From Methylobacillus methanolivorans (GTDB lineage Bacteria > Pseudomonadota > Gammaproteobacteria > Burkholderiales > Methylophilaceae): DNA of 64,000 bases. The notes under the pieces are model-generated. The model made no database searches. It saw only the letters and a list, made by a program, of their open reading frames with translations, and was not told the DNA's origin. Both the position numbers and the translations under genes were made by a program. Of the stretch, positions 51,190 through 58,460 are shown one piece after another. The stretch's first letter is position 1. Each line of letters starts with the position of its first letter. The stretch covers positions 248,001-312,000 of the forward strand of contig NZ_JBIWXY010000001.1 in the NCBI RefSeq assembly GCF_044751345.1. The letters run 5' to 3'.

Positions 51190-51516
51190 CTAATACAGCG
51201 GGTTGGACGGCACGGGTTGCAAATAGGGTGGGATATGCCAGCTTTGCAAATGGCGGCCCAGCATGACCAGTTCACATGACAGGCGATCACTGCCGCGGGC
51301 ACTGACTTCAAATTGATACGTACGTTGTAATTGCATACGCCCTCGGCTGTTACGACCAAACCATACCTTGCTGCACGAAACGGTTTCGTCCAGCAGTTGC
51401 AGGTTCCAGCGCTCTGCCAGTTCGCGCCCACAGGCAATGGCTTGTTCACGGCTGGAAATGCTGTCTATCCAGTACCAGGCGCCGATGATGGCAATGATGA
51501 GTAAATAGAGTTCCAT
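51190..51516 (-). CDS. DUF3301 family membrane-anchored protein
   Basis: A 108-residue protein with one N-terminal membrane helix (MELYLLIIAIIGAWYWIDSI). The cytoplasmic part (REQAIACGRELAERWNLQLLDETVS ... RGRMQLQRTYQFEVSARGSDR) matches DUF3301, whose function is unknown. Its ATG overlaps the pilU stop by one base (TAATG), so it is translationally linked to that ATPase. Confidence 0.85.
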   Translation of the reverse strand: MELYLLIIAIIGAWYWIDSISSREQAIACGRELAERWNLQLLDETVSCSKVWFGRNSRGRMQLQRTYQFEVSARGSDRLSCELVMLGRHLQSWHIPPYLQPVPSNPLY

Positions 51517-52688
51517 TATGGTGTCAGTGGGTCAGGTTCTTCTTCGGGTTCTTCTTCATGCAGTGATAGTGCATCCACACGTGCGTTGTTATCTTCGGCA
51601 GCGGCGTGTTTGCCATGCAACTTGAAGCGCAGGCGTAGCTCGTTATAGGAGTCAGCGTTGCGTAATGCATCGTCTTCGGTAATGCGGCCTTCTTCACACA
51701 AGGTAAACAAGGCTTGATCAAAGGTCTGCATGCCCAGCTCGACCGATTTTGCCATGGCATCCTTTACCATGCCGGTCTCGCCCTTGAGGATGAGGTCGGC
51801 CACTAGCGGTGAGTTGAGCAGAATCTCAATCGCAGCACAGCGTCCTCCGCCTTTCTTGGGGACTAGTCGCTGCGAGATAAAGCCACGCAAATTAAGCGAT
51901 AAATCCATGTGCAGCTGGGCATGACGCTCTTCTGGGAAAAAGTTGATGATGCGGTCTATGGCCTGGTTGGCGCTGTTCGCATGGAGTGTCGCCATGCATA
52001 GATGGCCAGTTTCGGCAAAGGCCAGGGCGAATTCCATGGTTTCACGGTCACGGATTTCGCCGATAAGGATCACGTCAGGCGCCTGGCGCAAGGTGTTCTT
52101 GAGTGCGCTAAACCAATCATTGGTGTCACGCCCGACTTCGCGGTGCGTGATCAGGCAGTTCTTGCTGGCGTGGACATATTCCACTGGGTCTTCCACGGTG
52201 ATGATATGGCCATGGCTGTTTTCATTGCGGTAATCGATCAAGGCGGCAAGCGTGGTGGATTTACCGGAACCGGTACCACCCACCAAGATCACCAAGCCAC
52301 GCTTGGCCGAGATCACTTCCTTGAGTACCGGCGGTAGGCCCAGATCATCAAAGCGTGGGATTTGCGTGGTGATCGTGCGCAATACCATGCCGACTTTTTC
52401 TTGCTGGATAAAGACGTTGACGCGAAAACGGCCTATCTCCTTGGGCCAGATGGCAAAGTTACACTCTTTGCTTTGCTCGAACTCTAGGCGTTGTTTGTCG
52501 TTCATCAGCGCATAGGCAAACGCTTTGGTGTGTTCGCCTGTCAGCTTCTGTTGGGTGACTGGCGTCATCTTGCCGTCTATTTTCATCGCCGGGGGAAAGT
52601 CTGCGGAAATAAACAGATCGGACGCTTTTTTCTCCAGCATCGAGCGTAGCAATGTATGCATATAGGCCAGGGCTTGTTCCTGATTCAT
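51516..52688 (-). CDS. pilU: Type IV pilus twitching ATPase PilU
   Basis: A cytoplasmic hexameric retraction ATPase that assists PilT in twitching motility. Of its 390 residues, Walker A is GGTGSGKSTTLAALIDYRN (about 137-155), the Asp box IIGEIRDRETM-type (ILIGEIRDRETMEFA), Walker B and the His box ATLHANSANQAIDR are intact. The acidic C-terminal tail (HEEEPEEEPDP) is typical of PilU rather than PilT. PilT is not beside it in this window. It leads a pair with DUF3301. Confidence 0.92.
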   Translation of the reverse strand: MNQEQALAYMHTLLRSMLEKKASDLFISADFPPAMKIDGKMTPVTQQKLTGEHTKAFAYALMNDKQRLEFEQSKECNFAIWPKEIGRFRVNVFIQQEKVGMVLRTITTQIPRFDDLGLPPVLKEVISAKRGLVILVGGTGSGKSTTLAALIDYRNENSHGHIITVEDPVEYVHASKNCLITHREVGRDTNDWFSALKNTLRQAPDVILIGEIRDRETMEFALAFAETGHLCMATLHANSANQAIDRIINFFPEERHAQLHMDLSLNLRGFISQRLVPKKGGGRCAAIEILLNSPLVADLILKGETGMVKDAMAKSVELGMQTFDQALFTLCEEGRITEDDALRNADSYNELRLRFKLHGKHAAAEDNNARVDALSLHEEEPEEEPDPLTP

Positions 52689-52860
52689 GCCAAATCCAAT
52701 CCGTGATGCTAGGTTTAAAGGGCAGGTGCCATATTAAATGAGGTTAAACGTTGCTGTCATTATGTATGGCTGGGCTGGTAACGTAGTGTCATCCTATGTG
52801 GTTTCTTCTCTTGGGCAGGTGATTGGCAAGCAAGACTGGAATAAGATGTGATATGAGGTC

Positions 52861-52992
52861 ATGTATTCCTACTATCAAGTCCCTAAATTTCATTTGGAGG
52901 ATGCCGCTAATATGCTTACACTGCGATGGTATCCCGATTGGGAGCTGTTTTCTGAATTGACCGTAAGCGAGTTGTACCAAGCCCATGAATGA
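52861..52992 (+). CDS. Possible 43-residue small protein overlapping the next gene
   Basis: An ATG-initiated frame of 43 codons (MYSYYQVPKF ... SELYQAHE) whose stop lies inside the start of the duplicated protein at 52985 (overlap of eight bases, ATGAATGA). Composition is protein-like with many aromatic and acidic residues. A GGAGG lies inside, before an internal ATG at 52912 (26-residue version). The next gene lacks a good ribosome site, so coupled translation is plausible. No homologue is recognised and it may be chance. Confidence 0.4.
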   Translation: MYSYYQVPKFHLEDAANMLTLRWYPDWELFSELTVSELYQAHE

Positions 52993-53656
52993 TATCCGCG
53001 AACGCGAAGCCATGACCGCCTATCTCAGGTTGCTCAAGAATAAGGGCGTTGATGATGAAGGGCTTAAAGAGCGAGAGCATTGGCTACTCGCATTGATTCC
53101 CGCGATTACCGGGCAAGCAGTAGATGGCCTAGTCTACCGCGAAGCCGTTGAGCAGCTGTTGACCGAAGTAGAGCGCGAGCAATGGCCATTTTTCCTCTCC
53201 GTGGTACGCGAGTACTACCATTTCTGGAATCAGGATATCAAGGCGATTGCTGCCTTGAATGCAGGGCATGAGTTTGAGCTTAACCCAACGAAGTGGCAGC
53301 CCGTCGAGCACGATCTCAAAACCTTGTGGCAACGCCTGGATAACGAGAAGTTTGGTGTAGCGGATACTTGGCCACTCAAGGCTTATAGCCATGCATTGCG
53401 TCAGGAGGGCGCTGACCAGGCATTGGTCGATACTCGATTGCGCTTAGTGAAACTACTCCTACTCAAGCTACGCGACGCACCAGAGCGCGACCATAAAGTT
53501 TACCGGCATGCGGTGGATGCCACGGTAGGTGTTTTTACCATGAAGCCTACCCAGCGCTTATTCCTGGCCGTGGTGCGGGAGTTTTATTACTTCTGGATCG
53601 GTGACCCAGATGCCATCCAGCACATCCAGATTGAACGGGCAGAAAATATCGCCTGA
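52985..53656 (+). CDS. Unknown protein with tandem-duplicated helical domain
   Basis: A 223-residue soluble protein of unrecognised family. It consists of two related halves, about 12-91 and 133-213. Each begins AYxxxLxxxG and ends with a strong motif: VYREAV ... FFLSVVREYYHFWNQD in the first and VYRHAV ... LFLAVVREFYYFWIGD in the second. This points to an internal duplication, and each half is predicted helical. No signal peptide or membrane helix is present. It stands between pilU and pap in an otherwise housekeeping region. Function unknown. Confidence 0.72.
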   Translation: MNDIREREAMTAYLRLLKNKGVDDEGLKEREHWLLALIPAITGQAVDGLVYREAVEQLLTEVEREQWPFFLSVVREYYHFWNQDIKAIAALNAGHEFELNPTKWQPVEHDLKTLWQRLDNEKFGVADTWPLKAYSHALRQEGADQALVDTRLRLVKLLLLKLRDAPERDHKVYRHAVDATVGVFTMKPTQRLFLAVVREFYYFWIGDPDAIQHIQIERAENIA

Positions 53657-53698
53657 GGATGTAAATGCTGGATAGCTGTTCGCCTTACTGAGGTTACG

Positions 53699-55192
53699 CT
53701 ACTTCAGCGCTTCAAGCTTGCGCTCTAGCTGTTCGAAAATCGTCTTGAGTATCTTGATGCGTGCGTATTTCTTGTCATTAGATTCTACCAATGTCCAGGG
53801 TGCCCGCTCTGTGCTGGTGCGGTCTATCATGTCGCAGACTGCTCGTTGATAGTCGTCCCATTTCTCACGATTGCGCCAATCTTCGTCGGTGATTTTGTAG
53901 CGCTTGAACGCGGTGTTTTCCCTTGCCTTGAAACGGGCTAATTGCTCTTTCTGGTCTATATGCAGCCAGAATTTCACTAGCACGATATCGTGGTTAAGCA
54001 ATTGCTCCTCGAAATCATTGATTTCTGCGTAAGCACGCATCCAGTCTTGAGTGCTGCAAAAACCTTCTACTCGTTCCACCAACACTCGGCCATACCAGGT
54101 ACGGTCAAAAATCGTCACGCGCCCACGGCGCGGTAATTGTCGCCAGAAGCGCCAGAGATAAGGTTGCGCATTTTCTTCATCTGATGGAGCCGAAATAGGG
54201 ATGATGCTATAGGTGCGTGCATCAAGCGCCTGGGTGACGCGGCGAATGGCGCCACCTTTGCCGGCGGCATCCACACCTTCAGAAGCAATAATTACTGAAA
54301 GCTGGTTGAATTTTTCGTGCCGGGTGAGCAGGTTAAGTTTGCCTTGATATTCCTCCAGCTGGTCTTCGTAGTCATCCTTGTCCAGGGATTTGCTCAAATC
54401 CAGCGTGTTGAGTACGTTGAGATCATCCACGGGCTTGAGAGCCAGGGCAGGCGCGGCTGCCTTGCGTAGCGGGGGGGCTTTGCTATCAAGCCGGGCGCGG
54501 ATGATGTCGAGCAAGTATTTTCCTGTAGTCAGGCTACGATAGTTGGGGTCAAACCCCTCAATCACCATCCAGGGCGCGTTGGCTGTGCTGGTTTCACGCA
54601 GGATATGGCCAGTAAGCGTGCGGAACTCGTCATAGTGCTTCAGATGTTGCTTATCTTGCTCCGTGACGCGCCAGCGAGTCTTGGGATTGGCTTCCAATTC
54701 GGCAATGCGGTTTTTCTGCTGTTTTTTGGAAAGGTGGAACCAGAGTTTAATGATAAGTGCGCCCTCATCGGTGAGCATGCGCTCGAAACGTACAATATCG
54801 CTGAGATGGCTATCCAGCTTTTTACGCAACTTTCCACCTGCCAGATTTTCCAAAATCGGCGCGGTATACCATGAACCGAAGAAAATCCCGATTTTGCCCT
54901 TGGGGGGTAATTCCCGCCAGAAGCGCCACATATGCGGGCGTTCAGCTTCATCCTCCGTTGCCGGACCAAATGCACAAGTGTGTATCAGACGTGGATCCAT
55001 CCACTCATTGAGCAGGTTAGCCGTTTCTCCCTTCCCAGCGCCATCCACACCACCAATCAGAATCAGCACGGGGAAAGCCTTGGCCTCAGCCAAGTCGAAC
55101 TGAAGGTCAAGCAAGGCTTCACGCAGAGCAGGAAGCTCTTTTTTGTAGAGATCATCAGGGATGCTATGGCCAAGCTCGGCTGATTCAAACAT
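53699..55192 (-). CDS. pap: Polyphosphate:AMP phosphotransferase (PPK2 class II)
   Basis: Uses polyphosphate to turn AMP into ADP. The 497-residue protein is two fused PPK2 domains, each with a P-loop: GGVDGAGKGETANLLNEW (about 47-64) and EGVDAAGKGGAIRRV (about 306-320). The second also keeps the lid WYGRVLVERVEGF. Two-domain PPK2 enzymes are typically polyP:AMP phosphotransferases, unlike one-domain polyP kinases. It may help ATP recovery from AMP when polyphosphate is stored. Divergent from amt. Confidence 0.92.
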   Translation of the reverse strand: MFESAELGHSIPDDLYKKELPALREALLDLQFDLAEAKAFPVLILIGGVDGAGKGETANLLNEWMDPRLIHTCAFGPATEDEAERPHMWRFWRELPPKGKIGIFFGSWYTAPILENLAGGKLRKKLDSHLSDIVRFERMLTDEGALIIKLWFHLSKKQQKNRIAELEANPKTRWRVTEQDKQHLKHYDEFRTLTGHILRETSTANAPWMVIEGFDPNYRSLTTGKYLLDIIRARLDSKAPPLRKAAAPALALKPVDDLNVLNTLDLSKSLDKDDYEDQLEEYQGKLNLLTRHEKFNQLSVIIASEGVDAAGKGGAIRRVTQALDARTYSIIPISAPSDEENAQPYLWRFWRQLPRRGRVTIFDRTWYGRVLVERVEGFCSTQDWMRAYAEINDFEEQLLNHDIVLVKFWLHIDQKEQLARFKARENTAFKRYKITDEDWRNREKWDDYQRAVCDMIDRTSTERAPWTLVESNDKKYARIKILKTIFEQLERKLEALK

Positions 55193-55284
55193 GTGGTCAC
55201 TTTCTGGTTAGAAGCCTGTTGGGACCGGTTCATGGTGCATAAATTAATGATAGGTGTCAAAACTGGAAGTTGTGAATTCAAAAT

Positions 55285-55301
55285 TGCACTTTATTGGTGC
55301 A
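55285..55301 (+). promoter_or_regulatory. NtrC-binding site upstream of amt
   Basis: TGCACT-TTATT-GGTGCA matches the NtrC consensus dyad (TGCAC, GTGCA arms with a short spacer). It lies about 80-100 bases before the sigma-54 promoter, a normal enhancer position. Extra GTGCA-like half sites lie nearby (around 55230 and 55304). Confidence 0.72.
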
Positions 55302-55381
55302 ATGCACGATTGATGGTTTTAATTTGGTGCGATGTGTGGTTGTGTTGATGGGTAAGTTGTTAATAAACAATTGGTTATTTG

Positions 55382-55398
55382 TTGGCCTGGTTTTTGCT
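55382..55398 (+). promoter_or_regulatory. Sigma-54 promoter of amt
   Basis: TTGGCCTGGTTTTTGCT has the invariant GG (55384-55385) and GC (55396-55397) 10 bases apart, matching the sigma-54 -24/-12 pattern. The transcript would start near 55409, about 36 bases before the chosen ATG. Together with the NtrC site upstream this indicates nitrogen-limitation control. Confidence 0.75.
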
Positions 55399-55444
55399 AA
55401 AAATACCGCACTATAAAAATAGCATGATGAATCTAGGAGATAAG

Positions 55445-56653
55445 ATGGAGACGATGCAGTCAGGAAACGACGTATTTTTTATATTGCTAGGCGCTATTAT
55501 GGTGCTTGCTATGCATGCTGGTTTTGCCTTCCTTGAAGTGGGCACTGTGCGCCGCAAGAATCAGGTCAATGCGCTGGTCAAGATCATGGTGGATTTTGCA
55601 GTGTCTACCATTGCTTATTTTTTCATTGGTTACAGTGTGGCTTATGGTGTTGGGTTTATGCAGGGTGCCGAAGCACTTTCTGCCCACCATGGCTATGAGT
55701 TGGTCAAGTTCTTTTTCCTGCTGACTTTTGCAGCGGCTATTCCCGCCATTATTTCGGGTGGTATTGCCGAACGAGCTAGGTTCAATCCCCAGTTGGCAGC
55801 AACCTTTGCCATTGTCGGACTGGTTTATCCCTTTTTCGAAGGTATTGCATGGAACGGACATTTCGGTTTTCAGGATTGGCTGGAAGCCGCTTTCGGTGCT
55901 TCCTATCATGATTTTGCTGGCTCTGTAGTTGTCCATGCCATGGGTGGCTGGATTGCCTTGGCCGCCGTATTGTTACTTGGGCCGCGTATTGGGCGTTACA
56001 GCAAGGATGGAAAATTGCACGCTTTCCCACCCTCCAGCATCCCTTTTCTTGCGCTTGGCGCCTGGATACTGACTGTGGGCTGGTTTGGCTTCAATGTCAT
56101 GTCTGCCCAGACTGTAGATGCGGTCACTGGCCTGGTGGCGCTCAATTCACTGATGGCGATGGTGGGTGGCACCCTGGCCGCCTTGCTGGCAGGCAAGAAT
56201 GACCCCGGCTTTGTGCACAATGGCCCTTTGGCTGGCTTGGTCGCTATCTGTGCTGGCTCTGATGTGGTTAATCCGCTTGGAGCCTTAGTGATTGGCCTCG
56301 TTGCCGGTGCTGTATTTGTCTGGACTTTTACCCTGACACAAAATCGCTGGAAGATTGATGATGTGCTGGGTGTATGGCCCTTGCACGGTATTTGTGGTGC
56401 CTGGGGCGGTATCGCCGCTGGCATCTTTGGAGCCACTGCGCTGGGTGGTATGGGTGGCGTCAGCCTGGTATCACAGGTGTTAGGCACTGCACTGGGGGTG
56501 GTGGTTGCGCTGGCTGGTGGATTGATTGTGTATGGCACACTCAAGCTGGTGGTTGGTTTGCGGCTGGATGCCGAGCAGGAATATGATGGCGCGGACTTGT
56601 CCATCCACAAAATTGCAGCGACGCCTAACCTCGCAGCCGGGCAGGATGAATAG
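55445..56653 (+). CDS. amt: Ammonium transporter Amt
   Basis: An 11-helix inner-membrane ammonium channel/transporter of 402 residues. Family features include AFLEVGTVRRKNQVNALVKI (about 27-46), FEGIAWNG, DFAGSVVVHAMGGW (about 157-170) with the first pore His, and HGICGAWGGIAAGIFG with the second. ATG 55445 has AGGAG five bases upstream; earlier frame starts at 55379 or 55424 would lie before or on the ribosome site. A sigma-54 promoter and an NtrC site precede it. No glnK gene is adjacent, although amt and glnK are usually paired. Confidence 0.94.
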   Translation: METMQSGNDVFFILLGAIMVLAMHAGFAFLEVGTVRRKNQVNALVKIMVDFAVSTIAYFFIGYSVAYGVGFMQGAEALSAHHGYELVKFFFLLTFAAAIPAIISGGIAERARFNPQLAATFAIVGLVYPFFEGIAWNGHFGFQDWLEAAFGASYHDFAGSVVVHAMGGWIALAAVLLLGPRIGRYSKDGKLHAFPPSSIPFLALGAWILTVGWFGFNVMSAQTVDAVTGLVALNSLMAMVGGTLAALLAGKNDPGFVHNGPLAGLVAICAGSDVVNPLGALVIGLVAGAVFVWTFTLTQNRWKIDDVLGVWPLHGICGAWGGIAAGIFGATALGGMGGVSLVSQVLGTALGVVVALAGGLIVYGTLKLVVGLRLDAEQEYDGADLSIHKIAATPNLAAGQDE

Positions 56654-56677
56654 TCAGGCCAAGGATGTGTGACTAGA

Positions 56678-56706
56678 AAAGTCCTGCCCTTGAGCAGGGC
56701 TTTTTT
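56678..56706 (+). terminator. Terminator after amt
   Basis: AGTCCTGC and GCAGGGCT pair over eight bases (one G-T) around a six-base loop and are followed by six T. Confidence 0.8.
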
Positions 56707-56795
56707 ATGTGAGGTAGGCGCTCTTGCGTAGACGAGGCTGGGCTTTTGACTGGCCGCCGTGGTATCTTCGGATTGTTGTCGATTTCAGGTGTTGT

Positions 56796-57176
56796 ATGCT
56801 TAGGCAAACCAAGATTTTGTTATGGCGTTTGTTGGCCATTATTTCGCTGATATTGGGTGTGATAGGGGCCTTTTTGCCCATCATGCCCACTGTGCCTTTT
56901 GTCTTGGTGGCCGCATGGGCGGGCGGGCATGGATGGCCTGCGCTGGAGCATTATCTGCTCAATCATCCCAAGTATGGTCACCATATTCGTGACTGGCGCG
57001 AGCGCGGTGCGGTGTCGCGCAAGGCCAAGTGTATTGCCATTTTCATGATGTCATGCAGTGCCACTGGGTTGTGGTTTTCGCCTGCACCATTATGGGCAAA
57101 GTGGGGTGTCAGCCTCACCATGGCGACAGTGGCGCTTTGGCTGTCATTGCGGCCTGAGCCGGTACCTTGCAAATAG
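56796..57176 (+). CDS. ybaN: YbaN family DUF454 membrane protein
   Basis: A 126-residue protein with three hydrophobic helices, beginning MLRQTKILLWRLLAIISLIL and continuing GVIGAFLPIMPTVPFVLVAAWA (about 21-42), the DUF454 hallmark. The cytoplasmic-side HPKYGHHIRDWRERGAVSRKAK segment is also conserved in the family. The start at 56796 is preferred because the 24 residues upstream are atypical. Function unknown. Confidence 0.84.
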   Translation: MLRQTKILLWRLLAIISLILGVIGAFLPIMPTVPFVLVAAWAGGHGWPALEHYLLNHPKYGHHIRDWRERGAVSRKAKCIAIFMMSCSATGLWFSPAPLWAKWGVSLTMATVALWLSLRPEPVPCK

Positions 57177-57218
57177 CCTGCTGCGGCAGCGTGATTCGCC
57201 CATGCTAGAATGCCGCCC

Positions 57219-57917
57219 ATGTTGAAATTTCATGTCCTGATCCCCGCCGCTGGCTCTGGCAGTCGTATGGGGGGTACATTGCCCAAGCAATACTTACCCT
57301 TGAACGGCAAGCCACTTATCCATCATGCCTTGTCCTTGTTTGCGTCTGCGTCCCGTATTACTTCAGTGCATGTGGTGATCGCGCCAGACGATGCCTTGTG
57401 GTCACAACATGAGGTGGATCACGGCAGCAAAGTGGTGGTGCATGCGCTGGGTGGGGCCACCCGTGCCGCTACGGTGTTGAACGGCCTGGAAGCGATTGCA
57501 GGCCAGGTGGCAGAGGATGACTGGATATTGGTGCATGATGCCGCTCGGCCTGGCTTGAGCATGGTAATGCTGGATCGCCTGCTGGACAGCTTGCAGGAGG
57601 ATGCTGTAGGTGGTCTGTTGGCAATCCCGTTGGCGGATACGCTCAAGCGTGCGGATGCTGGGCAACGTGTGGCCAAGACAGAGCCACGCGATGGCTTGTG
57701 GCAGGCGCAAACACCGCAGATGTTTCGCTATGCCTTATTGAAACAGGCGCTACAGCAAGCTGGTGGTGTGCCGACAGATGAGGCGCAAGCCGTAGAGGCG
57801 CTTGGGTTTAGCCCCAAGCTGGTGCCAGGCGAGTTACGCAACCTCAAGATTACTTACCCGCAGGATTTGCAGTTGGCCGAGGCGATCCTGCTTGCAGATG
57901 CAAGGAGCAATACATGA
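57219..57917 (+). CDS. ispD: 2-C-methyl-D-erythritol 4-phosphate cytidylyltransferase
   Basis: The third enzyme of the MEP isoprenoid pathway, joining CTP and methylerythritol phosphate. The 232-residue protein shows PAAGSGSRMGGTLPKQYLPL (about 9-28) with the CTP-binding residues, and VHDAARPGLS (about 107-116). Both ATG 57210 and 57219 are possible; neither has a clear ribosome site. It overlaps ispF by four bases, the usual ispDF arrangement. Confidence 0.94.
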   Translation: MLKFHVLIPAAGSGSRMGGTLPKQYLPLNGKPLIHHALSLFASASRITSVHVVIAPDDALWSQHEVDHGSKVVVHALGGATRAATVLNGLEAIAGQVAEDDWILVHDAARPGLSMVMLDRLLDSLQEDAVGGLLAIPLADTLKRADAGQRVAKTEPRDGLWQAQTPQMFRYALLKQALQQAGGVPTDEAQAVEALGFSPKLVPGELRNLKITYPQDLQLAEAILLADARSNT

Positions 57918-58396
57918 TCAGGATAGGAAACGGGTTTGATGTGCATCAATTGGTGGAGGGGCGTCCGTGCATTATTGGCGGGGTGGATATTCCTTTTACC
58001 AAGGGCCTGAAAGGCCATTCTGATGCAGATGTGTTGTTGCATGCGATCAGCGATGCCTTGCTCGGGGCCGCTGCGCTGGGTGACATCGGCAAGCATTTCC
58101 CTGATACCGATGATAATTTCAAGGGTGCGGATTCACGCGTATTGCTGCGCCATGTGGTTGCCTTGCTCAAGGCCAGGCATTACAACGTCGTGAATATTGA
58201 TGCCACCATTATTGCCGAAGCGCCGAAGATGGCGCCCCATATTGCGCAGATGGTGCAACATATTGCAGATGACTGTGATATCCCCGCTGATTGCGTGAAT
58301 GTGAAGGCGACAACCAGTGAAAAGCTAGGCTTTACCGGCAGGGGCGAGGGCATTGCAGCGCAGGCGGTATGTTTGATCCAGAAGTACCAGATTTGA
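57914..58396 (+). CDS. ispF: 2-C-methyl-D-erythritol 2,4-cyclodiphosphate synthase
   Basis: The fifth enzyme of the MEP pathway; forms a trimer with zinc. Zinc ligands are Asp9 and His11 in GFDVHQ and His43 in KGHSDADVLLHAISDALLGA (about 41-60). The C-terminal KATTSEKLGFTGRGEGIAAQA completes the signature. The 160-residue length is typical. It ends the ispDF pair, and a strong terminator follows. Confidence 0.95.
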   Translation: MIRIGNGFDVHQLVEGRPCIIGGVDIPFTKGLKGHSDADVLLHAISDALLGAAALGDIGKHFPDTDDNFKGADSRVLLRHVVALLKARHYNVVNIDATIIAEAPKMAPHIAQMVQHIADDCDIPADCVNVKATTSEKLGFTGRGEGIAAQAVCLIQKYQI

Positions 58397-58410
58397 GTGA
58401 TTCACTTTAT

Positions 58411-58446
58411 AAAAAAGCCCATGGTAGACACCATGGGCTTTTTTTA
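58411..58446. terminator. Bidirectional terminator between ispF and czcA
   Basis: A perfect 13-bp stem (AAAAGCCCATGGT / ACCATGGGCTTTT) with a four-base loop and T/A-runs on both sides, between convergent ispF and czcA. Confidence 0.9.
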
Positions 58447-58460
58447 TTGCTGAGAATGGC

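Noticed and set aside
51123..51449. 109-codon upstream extension of gluQ
   Set aside because: It runs into the DUF3301 gene in another frame and lies before the conserved APSPTG motif.
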